DNA of 64,000 bases, from contig JBBQXS010000009.1 of the NCBI GenBank assembly GCA_038209365.1, positions 1 through 64,000 of the forward strand, written 5' to 3'. Source of the stretch: DASQHW01 sp038209365 (GTDB lineage Bacteria; Actinomycetota; Acidimicrobiia; IMCC26256; PALSA-610). Positions within the stretch are counted from its first letter, which is position 1; each line of letters begins with the position of its first letter. The notes under the pieces were generated by a model. The model was not told the origin of the DNA and made no database searches. It saw nothing but the letters and a program-made list of their open reading frames with translations. Shown piece after piece: positions 51,130-59,509 of this stretch. The translations under genes were made by a program, and so were the position numbers.

Positions 51130-52552
51130 GAGCAACGACGTCGCGTTTCTGGATGCCACCGTCCAAGCCGAGCTGGTCGCGCTCGGGAAGCTGAGCGCTC
51201 GCGAGCTCGTCGACGCCGCAATCGACTGCATCGAGCGGCTGAACCCGCAGCTCAACGCGGTGATCCACGAACGGTTCGAGCGGGCACGCACGGAAGCGTC
51301 GGACGCGGGCCCGGGGCCGTTCGCGGGCGTGCCGTTCCTCGTGAAAGACGCGGTGTGCCACACAGCCGGCGACCCGTTCCACGCCGGCATGCGCGCGCTG
51401 AAGGACGCGCAGTGGGTCGAGCCGAATGACACGTGGCTTGCACAGCGATTTCGGGCGGCGGGATTCGTGTTCGTCGGAAAGACCAATACTCCCGAGCTGG
51501 CGTCGAGCGTCACGACCGAACCGCTCGCGTACGGCGCGACGCACAATCCGTGGGACATCTCACGGAGTCCCGGCGGCTCGAGCGGCGGTTCCGCCGCCGC
51601 GGTGGCGTCCGGCATGGTGCCCGTCGCCCACGGCAACGACATGGGCGGCTCGATTCGGTTCCCGGCGGGCAACTGCGGCATCGTCGGCCTCAAGCCGACG
51701 CGGGCGCGCACGACGCTCGGACCGGACTTCGGAGAGTTCTGGGGACCGCTCACACACGAATTCGTCCTGACCCGTTCGGTTCGTGACACCGCGGCCGTGC
51801 TCGACGCGGTGGCGGGGATGGCCACCGGCGACCCATACACCGCACCGCCGCAAGCGCGGCCGTACGTCGACGAGGTCGGTGCCGCCCCCGGCCGTCTCCG
51901 CGTCGGCTTCCGGACGGTGACACCCGAGGGCGAGGAGTCCGGCAACGACGCGATCTCTGCCGTGACCGCAACCGCGCAGCTGCTCGCAGAGCTTGGTCAC
52001 GACGTAGAGCCCGCCGAGATCAGCGCGCTCGACGCGGGCTACAGCGGCGGTTTCCTGTTGGCGATGACCGCCGGGATCGCGCGCGACGTCGCCCGATGGA
52101 GCGCGCGCCTGGGCCACGACATCACGCACGAGCTCGAGCCCATGAACCAGTTCTTCGTGCAAATGGGCGCACAGGTCTCCGCCGTCGACTACTTCGCGGG
52201 ACTCGAGGACATGCAAGCGTGGGCGCGCCGCGTTGCGACGTGGTGGACGGACCACGACGTGCTCGTGGTGCCGACGTGCCCCGAGCCGCCGGTACCGCTG
52301 GGCGAGCTCGCGCCGACGAACCCCGACCCGAATGTCGGGGCGCGCATGGGCCGGCTGGCCGCGTTCACCGCACCCTTCGACGCGACCGGACAGCCCGCAA
52401 TCTCGCTGCCGCTGCACTGGAACGCGGACGGCCTCCCGATCGGCGTGCAACTCGTCGCGGCGTACGGACGGGAGGACGTGCTGTTGCGCCTCGCTGCGCA
52501 GCTCGAACAGGCCAAGCCCTGGGGCGACCGCCGGCCCGCGGCGTCCGCCTGA
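51128..52552 (+). CDS. Amidase (amidase signature family)
   Basis: A 474-residue enzyme with the Ser-cisSer-Lys triad: FLVKDAV (Lys near residue 75), SPGGSSGGSAAAVASG (cis-Ser) and HGNDMGGSIRFPAGNCG (nucleophile). It hydrolyses small amides such as aliphatic or aryl amides; the substrate is unknown. The GTG at 51128 is placed within the repeat end. No secretion signal is present. Confidence 0.94.
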   Translation: MSNDVAFLDATVQAELVALGKLSARELVDAAIDCIERLNPQLNAVIHERFERARTEASDAGPGPFAGVPFLVKDAVCHTAGDPFHAGMRALKDAQWVEPNDTWLAQRFRAAGFVFVGKTNTPELASSVTTEPLAYGATHNPWDISRSPGGSSGGSAAAVASGMVPVAHGNDMGGSIRFPAGNCGIVGLKPTRARTTLGPDFGEFWGPLTHEFVLTRSVRDTAAVLDAVAGMATGDPYTAPPQARPYVDEVGAAPGRLRVGFRTVTPEGEESGNDAISAVTATAQLLAELGHDVEPAEISALDAGYSGGFLLAMTAGIARDVARWSARLGHDITHELEPMNQFFVQMGAQVSAVDYFAGLEDMQAWARRVATWWTDHDVLVVPTCPEPPVPLGELAPTNPDPNVGARMGRLAAFTAPFDATGQPAISLPLHWNADGLPIGVQLVAAYGREDVLLRLAAQLEQAKPWGDRRPAASA

Positions 52553-52588
52553 CGTTTCCAAATTCGCGAGCGGGGGAAGGCGCGCGTC

Positions 52589-53206
52589 ATGACTCTTCGT
52601 GACGAAATGCGACTCGTTGCCGTGTACGACACCGAAGACGAGGCGCGCCGCGCGGTCCGCGCGCTCGAACGTTCCGGTGTCGACGTCGCACAGGTGCGCC
52701 TGGCCGACGACCGCGACCATCTCTCGTCGATCGAGGGCGAGATGCGCTCCGAGACCGTGGGCACCGCCGCCGGTCCCGGCAGCCGTTCCCTGAGCAACGA
52801 GATGACGCGCGCCTCGCTCCTCGGCATCGCGGTCGGCGGCCTCATCGGGTTTCTGGTCGCGTTGCCGGTCGCGATCATCGGCGTCGGCGACCTGTCATTG
52901 TTCGTGGGCGCGGTGCTCGTCGAATGCGTCGGCATCGTGGCCGGCGCCACCGCCGGGTGGATCATCGCCGGTTCGTTCGCGGCGAGGCGGCCCGAGGAAC
53001 CTCTCGCGGCCGAGCGCGGGACCACCGTCGCGGCGCCCTTGTCCGAAAAGGCCCGGGATACGCTCAGCACGACGAATCCGCGCCGCATCGACATCGTGGA
53101 GCGCGACGGCCATCCCGTGGGCATCGTCGCCGACCGCGACGCCAGGGAGCACCACGTGGTGCGCGACATCGCACGGCACATGGGCGAGGAAGAGCGGCGC
53201 GGCTAA
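52589..53206 (+). CDS. Two-helix membrane protein of general-stress (DUF1269-like) type
   Basis: A 205-residue protein. An N-terminal alpha/beta part (MRLVAVYDTEDEARRAVRALERSGVDVAQV) resembles the general-stress domain of actinobacterial Gsp17M-like proteins. Two glycine-rich membrane helices follow (ASLLGIAVGGLIGFLVALPVAIIGV and FVGAVLVECVGIVAGATAGWIIAGSF), then a hydrophilic C-terminal tail. Function unknown. The ATG at 52589 follows GGGGGAAGG. It converges with the alcohol dehydrogenase gene (4-base overlap). Confidence 0.85.
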   Translation: MTLRDEMRLVAVYDTEDEARRAVRALERSGVDVAQVRLADDRDHLSSIEGEMRSETVGTAAGPGSRSLSNEMTRASLLGIAVGGLIGFLVALPVAIIGVGDLSLFVGAVLVECVGIVAGATAGWIIAGSFAARRPEEPLAAERGTTVAAPLSEKARDTLSTTNPRRIDIVERDGHPVGIVADRDAREHHVVRDIARHMGEEERRG

Positions 53207-54210
53207 GCGGACCGCACCCTCAGCACCGCCGCCCCGGTGATGCGATCGTGCGCAAGGTCACCCAGCGCCTGCGGGGCCGCGTCGAACTCGTAGGAAACGG
53301 TATAGACGTGCAACGGCACGCGCGTCGCAAGGTCGAGGAGCTCCTCGCCGTCGCGGCGGGTGTTCGCCGTCGTGCTCGTGAGCGTCTTCTCCTCGAAGAG
53401 CTCGTCGGCATACACGAGCCCGGGGACATCGCTGAGGTGGATGCCGGCGACAGACAACGTGCCGCCGCGGTCGAGTGCACGCATGGCGACGGGCACGAGA
53501 TCGCCGACCGGGGCGAACAGGACTGCCGCGTCGAGCGGCTCCGGCGGGGCGTCGAACGCATCCCCGGCGCTCGCGCAGCCGAGGTCGAGCGCGAGCCGGC
53601 GAGCATCGGCGGACCGCGTCAGCACGTGCACGGTCGCGTCACGATCGAGCGCGATCTGCGCCGCGAGGTGCGCGGAGGCCCCGAAGCCGTAGATGCCGAG
53701 CCGGCCACCCGGGCGCAGCCCGCTGCGGCGCAGCGCGCGGTAGCCGATGATGCCGGAGCAAAGGAGTGGCGCGGCCTGCTCGTCGGGGAAGCCCTCAGGC
53801 AAGCGGTACGCGAATTTCTCGTCGACGACCGCGTATCCGGCGTAACCGCCGTCGTCGTCCCACCCCGTGAACCGGGGAGCGACGCAGAGGTTCTCGTCGC
53901 CCCGGCGGCAGTACGCGCACACACCGCACGTGTGGCGCAGCCACGCGATCCCCACGCGGGCGCCGATGTCGAAACGCGTCGCGCCCGGTCCTTGCGCGTC
54001 CACGCGGCCGACGATCTCGTGACCGGGCACCACGTCGGGGCGGAGGGGCGGAAGATCGCCTTCGGCCAAGTGCAGGTCGGTGCGGCAGACGCCGCAGACA
54101 TCGATGCGCAGGCGAACCTGTCCCGGCCCCGGTTCGGGATCGGGCCGTTCCACGAGCGCGAGCGGATGCGTGTCGACCGGACCCGCTCGATGCACCACCC
54201 AGGCCTGCAC
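53203..54210 (-). CDS. Zinc-dependent alcohol dehydrogenase
   Basis: A 335-residue medium-chain dehydrogenase. The catalytic Zn site is CGVCRTDLH and GHEIVG, and the structural Zn site is HTCGVCAYCRRGDENLC. The NAD(P)-binding block is RLGIYGFGASAHLAAQIA. The pattern, including CRTDLH, resembles AdhA-type propanol-preferring enzymes. The start is GTG at 54210. It is downstream of the small membrane gene, with a 10-base gap. Confidence 0.95.
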   Translation of the reverse strand: MQAWVVHRAGPVDTHPLALVERPDPEPGPGQVRLRIDVCGVCRTDLHLAEGDLPPLRPDVVPGHEIVGRVDAQGPGATRFDIGARVGIAWLRHTCGVCAYCRRGDENLCVAPRFTGWDDDGGYAGYAVVDEKFAYRLPEGFPDEQAAPLLCSGIIGYRALRRSGLRPGGRLGIYGFGASAHLAAQIALDRDATVHVLTRSADARRLALDLGCASAGDAFDAPPEPLDAAVLFAPVGDLVPVAMRALDRGGTLSVAGIHLSDVPGLVYADELFEEKTLTSTTANTRRDGEELLDLATRVPLHVYTVSYEFDAAPQALGDLAHDRITGAAVLRVRSA

Positions 54211-54220
54211 GTTGCGCCTG

Positions 54221-54508
54221 CTACTTGTTGAGCATCGCCCCGAGACCGGCGATCATCACGACGAAGCCGATGACGACGTACGCCACGGTCCGGGCGAGCG
54301 GCGCCTGCGGAAGATCCGTGTGCTCTTCCGTGCGCTTGTAACCGCGTACGGGACTGCCGGCCCGGTTGCGTGCAACGGTTCGTTGGACCGCGGCTTGGCT
54401 GTCGAGACGACGGCGGTACAACGCGAAGACGTTTGCGACGAACAACGCTGCGCCGAGCGCAAACACCAGCTCACGCATGACGCCGTCGTAGAAGCTCTCG
54501 GAGAGCAC
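54221..54508 (-). CDS. Small membrane protein (95 aa)
   Basis: Two hydrophobic helices (ELVFALGAALFVANVFALY near the N-terminus and TVAYVVIGFVVMIAGLGAML at the C-terminus) flank a basic middle with VARNRAGSPVRGYKRTEEH. I do not recognise a family. The GTG at 54508 (VLSESFYDG) is used as the start; an ATG at 54478 is possible. It is probably co-transcribed with the upstream 234-aa gene and the downstream dehydrogenase. Confidence 0.75.
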   Translation of the reverse strand: MLSESFYDGVMRELVFALGAALFVANVFALYRRRLDSQAAVQRTVARNRAGSPVRGYKRTEEHTDLPQAPLARTVAYVVIGFVVMIAGLGAMLNK

Positions 54509-54517
54509 ACCGGGAGG

Positions 54518-55222
54518 CTACCGGGAGAGCTTGGGCGCAGCCGTGTCGAAGCCGGCAAGGAGCGCGGCGAGTGCCGCGTCGTCGATGTTGCGGCGTACAC
54601 GCGTGGCCTCGCGCTCGTCCGTCGACAGCGCGCGCACGACGCGCGTTCGCAGCGGGACGCCGTCGGCGGCGAGGCAGAGAACCGTCTCGCGACCAAGACC
54701 GGGCACTTCGTCGCGGGGTGAACGGGCCCTGATCCGGAAGCACCGCGCCCGTTCGCCGGCAAGCGTTGCGTCTCCGAGACGAACCGCGTCGTACGCGCCC
54801 AGCAGGATCTCCACGCCGACCGCCTCCGACGGCGAGATCGATCCGGACTGCGGGCGCTTCGTGCACGAGGACCGGCGCTCGACTCGCTGACAGTCGTAGA
54901 CGAGGGTGGGGAGCTCGACGGTCAGCGAGCCGCCGCCGCGTGTCAGCAGCGCGCGTCCGTACCGTGCCCCGGTGGTCGACGACGTAAGGCGTTGCCCGTC
55001 ACTGGAACGGACACGCGTGAACGTGAAGTCGACGATGTAATCGGAGCGCTCACCCGCGCGGAGCAGCTTGAACAGCTCCAGCGCGGCGGCCGGATCTCGG
55101 CGGGCGAGGACTGGCTCGGACATCCCCGAGAGCGCCGCCACGGACGCCAACGCGACCACTGCGAGCCCGAACGCAGCGCACGCGACGCGCCGATCGATCC
55201 GCCGCCCGATGCCTGCTCGCAC
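54518..55222 (-). CDS. Signal-anchored protein of unknown function
   Basis: From the GTG at 55222 the product has 234 residues. A basic N-terminus and one hydrophobic segment (AAFGLAVVALASVAAL) give a signal peptide or anchor. The exported part is beta-rich (DYIVDFTFTRVRSSDGQRL, SLTVELPTLVYDCQRV) with four cysteines (two each in DCQRVERRSSC and in CFRI...VLCL), suggesting disulfides. The start at 55273 would overlap the nucS start. No family is recognised. Confidence 0.7.
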   Translation of the reverse strand: MRAGIGRRIDRRVACAAFGLAVVALASVAALSGMSEPVLARRDPAAALELFKLLRAGERSDYIVDFTFTRVRSSDGQRLTSSTTGARYGRALLTRGGGSLTVELPTLVYDCQRVERRSSCTKRPQSGSISPSEAVGVEILLGAYDAVRLGDATLAGERARCFRIRARSPRDEVPGLGRETVLCLAADGVPLRTRVVRALSTDEREATRVRRNIDDAALAALLAGFDTAAPKLSR

Positions 55223-55271
55223 CACACCCAGGGTAGGCGGCCGGCAGGCCCGCCCATGGCAGACTCGCTCC

Positions 55272-55931
55272 ATGCGGCTGGTCGTTGCACGCTGCGCGGT
55301 GAGCTACGAGGGCCGCCTCGGGGCGCGGCTCGAGCCGGCGATCCGACTCATCGTGTGCAAGGCCGACGGCTCGGTCGCGGTCCACTCCGACGCGCGGGCG
55401 TACAAGCCACTGAACTGGATGAGCCCGCCGTGCACGATCAACGCGTCCGACGACGAGATCGTCGCGCGAAACGCGAAGGGCGAGACGCTGCGGATCGAGC
55501 TCCTCGACGTGTTCCACGACACGACGATCTCCCTGGGCGATGACCCCGGGCTCGAAAAGGACGGCGTCGAAGCCGAGTTGCAACGGCTGATCGCCGCCCG
55601 CGTCGCTGCGTTGCGCCACGACCTCACGCTCGTACGCCGCGAGTACCCGACCGACATCGGACCGGTCGACCTGCTCTGCTGCGACGCGGACGGCCGCACC
55701 GTGGTTGTCGAGGTGAAACGCGTCGGTGAGATCGCAGGCGTCGAGCAACTGCTGCGATACCAGGAGCGGCTCGACCGCGATCCGCGGTTCGCGCCCACCG
55801 TGGGGATGCTGGTCGCGCAGCAGATCAAGCCCCAGGCGAAGGTCTACGCGGAGAGCAAGGGCGTGACCTGGATCGAGATCGATCTCGACACCTTGCGTGA
55901 CGGTGTTGGTCCCGGACTCACGCTCTTTTGA
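55272..55931 (+). CDS. nucS: Mismatch-specific endonuclease NucS
   Basis: A 219-residue NucS/EndoMS. The N-terminal domain carries the motif RLVVARCAVSYEGRLGARL and SDARAYKPLNWMSPP. The C-terminal restriction-like nuclease core includes YPTDIGPVDLLCCDADG and VVVEVKRVGEIAG (D, E-x-K triad). In actinobacteria that lack MutS/MutL, NucS makes double-strand cuts at mismatches with the sliding clamp. The ATG at 55272 overlaps no other chosen start. It is 48 bases upstream of purU. Confidence 0.95.
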   Translation: MRLVVARCAVSYEGRLGARLEPAIRLIVCKADGSVAVHSDARAYKPLNWMSPPCTINASDDEIVARNAKGETLRIELLDVFHDTTISLGDDPGLEKDGVEAELQRLIAARVAALRHDLTLVRREYPTDIGPVDLLCCDADGRTVVVEVKRVGEIAGVEQLLRYQERLDRDPRFAPTVGMLVAQQIKPQAKVYAESKGVTWIEIDLDTLRDGVGPGLTLF

Positions 55932-55979
55932 GCCGGGTTCTGCGCTGTTGGCCGTGAGCTTCAGGCCGATCGAGACCCT

Positions 55980-56819
55980 GTGCGCGCCGTCCTGCTGCTG
56001 AAGTGCCCGGACCAGCCGGGCATCGTCGCGACCGTCGGGGCGTACGTCGCGGATGCGGGCGGGAACATCGTCGAGGCCGACCAGCACTCCGACCCCGAGG
56101 CGGGCCTGTTCCTTCAGCGCATCGAATTCGACGTGGCGCGCTCCCGCGCCGATCTCGCCGCCGCGTTCGCGCCGATCGCTCAGCGCTTCCAGATGGACTG
56201 GCAAGTGCACGACCTCGGCGATCGACCCCGGGTCGCGATACTCGTGTCGCGTCAAGGCCACTGTCTCGGCGATCTCCTCGTTCGCTTCGCGCTCGGAGAG
56301 CTGCCCGGTGTCGTCGCGCTGGTCGCGTCGAGTCACGACGCGAACGTGCAGCTGGTATCGCGGTTCGGCCTGGCGTTCCACGTACTCCCGATCGACGACG
56401 CCAAGCGCGAGGAACAAGAGCGCGCACTGGGTGCACTGCTCGAAGAATGCGCCCCGGACCTGGTGGTGCTCGCCCGGTACATGCGCATCCTGCCGCCGTG
56501 GCTGGTGGAGCGCTGGGCGGGCCGCATGATCAACATCCATCACTCCTTCCTGCCGTCGTTCGCGGGCGCGCGTCCGTACGCACAGGCGCACGAGCGTGGC
56601 GTCAAGGTCATCGGCGCGACCGCGCACTACGTCACGCCCGCACTGGACGAGGGGCCGATCATCGCCCAGCAGGTGATGCCGGTGTCACATCGCGACGACC
56701 CCTCGAGACTGGAGCGTCGGGGTCGCGATGTGGAAGCCGTCGTGCTGGCCGAGGCCGTACGCCTGCACCTCGAGCACCGCGTCATCGTCTACGGACGCCG
56801 CACCGCGGTCTTCGACTAA
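55980..56819 (+). CDS. purU: Formyltetrahydrofolate deformylase
   Basis: A 279-residue enzyme (10-formyl-THF to THF + formate). An N-terminal ACT domain (LLLKCPDQPGIVATVGAYVADAG) is followed by a formyltransferase-like domain with the catalytic Asn-His-Asp set: NIHHSFLPSF near residue 184, TAHYVTPALDEGPII and the extended hydrophobic core. It balances one-carbon units for purine synthesis. The GTG at 55980 is used. It abuts the convergent dnaB stop with no gap. Confidence 0.95.
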   Translation: MRAVLLLKCPDQPGIVATVGAYVADAGGNIVEADQHSDPEAGLFLQRIEFDVARSRADLAAAFAPIAQRFQMDWQVHDLGDRPRVAILVSRQGHCLGDLLVRFALGELPGVVALVASSHDANVQLVSRFGLAFHVLPIDDAKREEQERALGALLEECAPDLVVLARYMRILPPWLVERWAGRMINIHHSFLPSFAGARPYAQAHERGVKVIGATAHYVTPALDEGPIIAQQVMPVSHRDDPSRLERRGRDVEAVVLAEAVRLHLEHRVIVYGRRTAVFD

Positions 56820-58841
56820 CTACTCTCGGGCGGCGTTCTCGAATGTCGTGTAATCGGCGTGGAAGACGAGCCTTGCCTGGCCGACCGGGCCGTTGCGGTG
56901 CTTGGCAACGATGATCTCGGCGAGCCCGCGCTGCTCGGACTCCGGGTTGTAGTACTCGTCGCGGTAGATGAACATGACGACGTCGGCATCTTGTTCGATG
57001 CTGTTGTGCACGACGATGTCGTTCGCCACGAAGTTCTGGGTGCCGGGCACCGTCGCGTCGAACACCGGCGCCTCACCGTTCGGCTGGATCGCGACCACAT
57101 CGTCCCAGAGCACGTCGCTCGTGCCCAGATCGGCGAGGAACTGGTCCGGGAGGGCATCGGCGATGCGCCGCATCAACGCGCGGGACACGCCCTGCTCGTA
57201 GACGCGGAAGCTGCCGCCCTCGGCTTCGCCCAGCCGCTCGACGAGGTCGTGCGCGCGCAGAGAACCGTTGACGAGGAGTCCCTTGCGCTCGATGTAGTCC
57301 CAGATCTCGCGCGGCACCGTGTCGCGCAGCACGTCGACCTCGGGGCCGCCGAATCGTGACGCCGCGACATGCGTGCCGACACGCAAGTCTTCGAGGTGGA
57401 CCCAACCGTCGAGCGTGAGGACCGGATGGTTGCCGCTCGCGGTGACGGTCCGACCGGACGCCAGTCGAAGCTCGAAGACGGGCTTCGTGCCACTCGCAAA
57501 GACACGCGACATCCGGCCTGGTACGAGTTGCAGGTGCTCGTCGAGCGTGAGCACGTCGACGTCTTCGGCGTCGCGCGCGTAGAGGTCGCCGATCGTCGCG
57601 ACCGTGCCGTCGGCGAGCGTGACGCACGCGTCCCCGGTCAGACAACCGGACTCGCGCAGGTCGGCGAGCATCGGGCGCTTGTCTTGGCGGTATTCGAGTT
57701 GCCGGTTCAGCTGTGAGAGGCACACGACCGGCGCTTCGAGCTCACGGGCGAGGATCTTCAGGCCGCGCGACAGCTCGGAGACCTCGACCTGCCGGCTCTC
57801 GATCCGCTTGTTGTGCGACGTCATGAGTTGCAGGTAGTCGACCACGATCAGGCCCAGATCGCCGAAGCGGGCCTTGATGCGGCGGGCCTTGGCGCGCATC
57901 TCCATGACCGTGCAGTGCGGGTTGTCGTCGATGAAGAACGGTGCTTCGGCGAGTCGTCCCACGGCCTGGTTGACGCGGGGCCACTCGTGCTCACCGAGGC
58001 GACCCGTCTGCAGCTTGCGCGAGGGCACGCGGGCCTCGGCCGCGAGCAGGCGCTTGGTGAGCTCGAGGTAGCCCATCTCCATGGAGAAGAACATGACCGG
58101 TTTGCGACCATGGACGGACACATGCTGGGCGAGCCCGAGGGCGAAGGACGTCTTGCCCTGGCCGGGTCGGGCGGCGACGATCGAGAGCGTCGACGGCTGC
58201 AGGCCCAGCAGGATGGCATCGAGGTCGTGGTACCCGGTCGCGGTGCCCACGATGTCGCTCTCGCGGTCGTAGAGCGCCTCGAGCTGGTTCATCGTCTGTT
58301 CGAGCGCCGGATACAGCGGCACGAGCGAGTCCGTGACGCGCTTCTCGGCGACCTCGAAGATTGCCGCCTCGGCGCGATCGAGCGTCTCGTCGACGGCATC
58401 CTCCGCCGCGTATGCCATTTCCTGGATCTCGCCCGCGGTCTCGATCAGCCGGCGCAACACGGCGAGCTCGCCGACGATCTGGGCGTAGTGCGCGGCGTTC
58501 GCCGACGCGGGAGTCGACGCCTGGATGCGCAACAGCGTCGTGCGACCGCCGAGCTGGTCGAGCTGGGACGCCCGTCGCAGCTCCTCGGCGACCGTGACCG
58601 GATCGACGGGCTCACCGCGGCTGTGCAGCGCGAACGCCGACTCGTAGATGGCGCCGTGTGCCGGCTTGTAGAAGTCGGCCGGCTCGAGATGCGCCTCGAT
58701 CGCGGCGGTGATCGCCTCGCGCGAGAGCATCATCGCCCCGAGCAGCGACTCCTCGGCCTCCAGGCTGTGCGGCGGGATGCGGCCGCCGGAATTCCGGCGG
58801 CGCGTCGTCTCCACAAGATCGACATCGATCGACTGAGCCAC
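56820..58841 (-). CDS. dnaB: Replicative DNA helicase DnaB containing an intein
   Basis: A 673-residue precursor. The extein part (about 459 residues) has an N-terminal helical domain, the Walker A motif ARPGQGKTS, the Walker B-like LIVVDYLQLM and DLRESGSIEQDADVV, which is split between G and S by a 214-residue intein. The GTG at 58841 has AGGGGA just upstream and begins VAQSIDVDL; a longer reading to 58871 is less likely. DnaB unwinds the replication fork. It is the last gene of rpsF-ssb-rpsR-rplI-dnaB but is separated from rplI by the DnaA-box-like cluster. Confidence 0.96.
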   Translation of the reverse strand: MAQSIDVDLVETTRRRNSGGRIPPHSLEAEESLLGAMMLSREAITAAIEAHLEPADFYKPAHGAIYESAFALHSRGEPVDPVTVAEELRRASQLDQLGGRTTLLRIQASTPASANAAHYAQIVGELAVLRRLIETAGEIQEMAYAAEDAVDETLDRAEAAIFEVAEKRVTDSLVPLYPALEQTMNQLEALYDRESDIVGTATGYHDLDAILLGLQPSTLSIVAARPGQGKTSFALGLAQHVSVHGRKPVMFFSMEMGYLELTKRLLAAEARVPSRKLQTGRLGEHEWPRVNQAVGRLAEAPFFIDDNPHCTVMEMRAKARRIKARFGDLGLIVVDYLQLMTSHNKRIESRQVEVSELSRGLKILARELEAPVVCLSQLNRQLEYRQDKRPMLADLRESGCLTGDACVTLADGTVATIGDLYARDAEDVDVLTLDEHLQLVPGRMSRVFASGTKPVFELRLASGRTVTASGNHPVLTLDGWVHLEDLRVGTHVAASRFGGPEVDVLRDTVPREIWDYIERKGLLVNGSLRAHDLVERLGEAEGGSFRVYEQGVSRALMRRIADALPDQFLADLGTSDVLWDDVVAIQPNGEAPVFDATVPGTQNFVANDIVVHNSIEQDADVVMFIYRDEYYNPESEQRGLAEIIVAKHRNGPVGQARLVFHADYTTFENAARE
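57003..57644 (-). other. Mini-intein in DnaB (214 aa)
   Basis: The intein starts with Cys (CLTGDACVTLADG, block A) and has block B TVTASGNHPVLT with the Thr/His pair. It ends in blocks F/G: VFDATVPGTQNFV, then VVHN with penultimate His and terminal Asn; the +1 extein residue is Ser. The insertion point DLRESG/SIEQDAD is the one used by the cyanobacterial Ssp DnaB intein. The middle (about residues 95-180) is too short and lacks visible LAGLIDADG motifs, so the homing nuclease is lost or degenerate. Splicing should still work. Confidence 0.93.
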
Positions 58842-59059
58842 GATTCCCCTATCCCGTCCGCACCGGCCCACGAGCGTCGCGCGTCGGGCCTGTGGGGCGT
58901 AAGAGGTACAACCGTGTGTCTTTGTTGTGGATCCCTACGCTGCCCGTCCACATGGTTGTGGATTGTGACGGCTCGGTGCGCCACCCACGCGGATGCCCCG
59001 GACGCGAGTGGTCCACAGACTGTGGACAACGGCTGTGGACGACGGTGTGGAGGGAGCGT
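58842..59059. promoter_or_regulatory. rplI-dnaB intergenic region with DnaA-box-like cluster
   Basis: Within about 130 bases are several 9-mers close to DnaA boxes. TGTGGACAA at 59021-59029 is a perfect complement of TTGTCCACA. TGGTCCACA at 59009-59017 and TGTGGACGA at 59034-59042 are one mismatch off. TGTGGATCC (58926-58934), CCGTCCACA (58944-58952) and TGTGGATTG (58957-58965) are weaker. Three lie within 34 bases of one another. This region is also the leader/promoter for dnaB. A role as a DnaA-responsive promoter or a local origin-like site is inference. Confidence 0.6.
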
Positions 59060-59509
59060 TCAGCTCGCCGCTTCGACCTCGACATGAAGATTCGCGAGCA
59101 CGTCGGTGTGCAGCCGGACCTGGAGGTCGACCCCGCCGAGCTCCTTCAGGGGCTCGTCGAGGTTGATCTTCCGCCGGTCGATCTCGGCGCCGGTCTGTTT
59201 CTGGACGGCCTCGGCGACGTCGACCGAGGTGACCGACCCGAACAGCTTGCCTTCGGCGCCGGCCCGCGCCTTGATCGTGATCGTGCGGCCCTCGAACTGG
59301 GCCGCGAGCGCCTGCGCGGCCTCGCGGTCGCGCGAATCGCGGACTTCGCGATTGCGCCGCATCGCATCGGCCTGCTTCTGGCTCCCGGACGATGCCTTCA
59401 ACGCCAAGCCGCGAGGCACAAGGTAGTTGCGGGCATAGCCGTCGGCGACGTCGACGATGTCGCCCTTGTTGCCGAGATTGTCGACGTCGGCCCGGAGGAC
59501 GACCTTCAT
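59060..59509 (-). CDS. rplI: 50S ribosomal protein L9
   Basis: A 149-residue two-domain L9. The N-terminal RNA-binding domain has the signature GNKGDIVDVADGYARNYLVP. A long helix (QKQADAMRRNREVRDSRDREAAQALAAQF) connects to the C-terminal domain. Its ATG at 59509 overlaps the rpsR stop (ATGA), giving tight coupling. Confidence 0.97.
   Translation of the reverse strand: MKVVLRADVDNLGNKGDIVDVADGYARNYLVPRGLALKASSGSQKQADAMRRNREVRDSRDREAAQALAAQFEGRTITIKARAGAEGKLFGSVTSVDVAEAVQKQTGAEIDRRKINLDEPLKELGGVDLQVRLHTDVLANLHVEVEAAS

Noticed and set aside
58842..59059. Chromosomal origin oriC
   Set aside because: dnaA and dnaN are not adjacent and no AT-rich unwinding region is visible; only the DnaA-box-like density supports it, so it is reported as a possible regulatory cluster.
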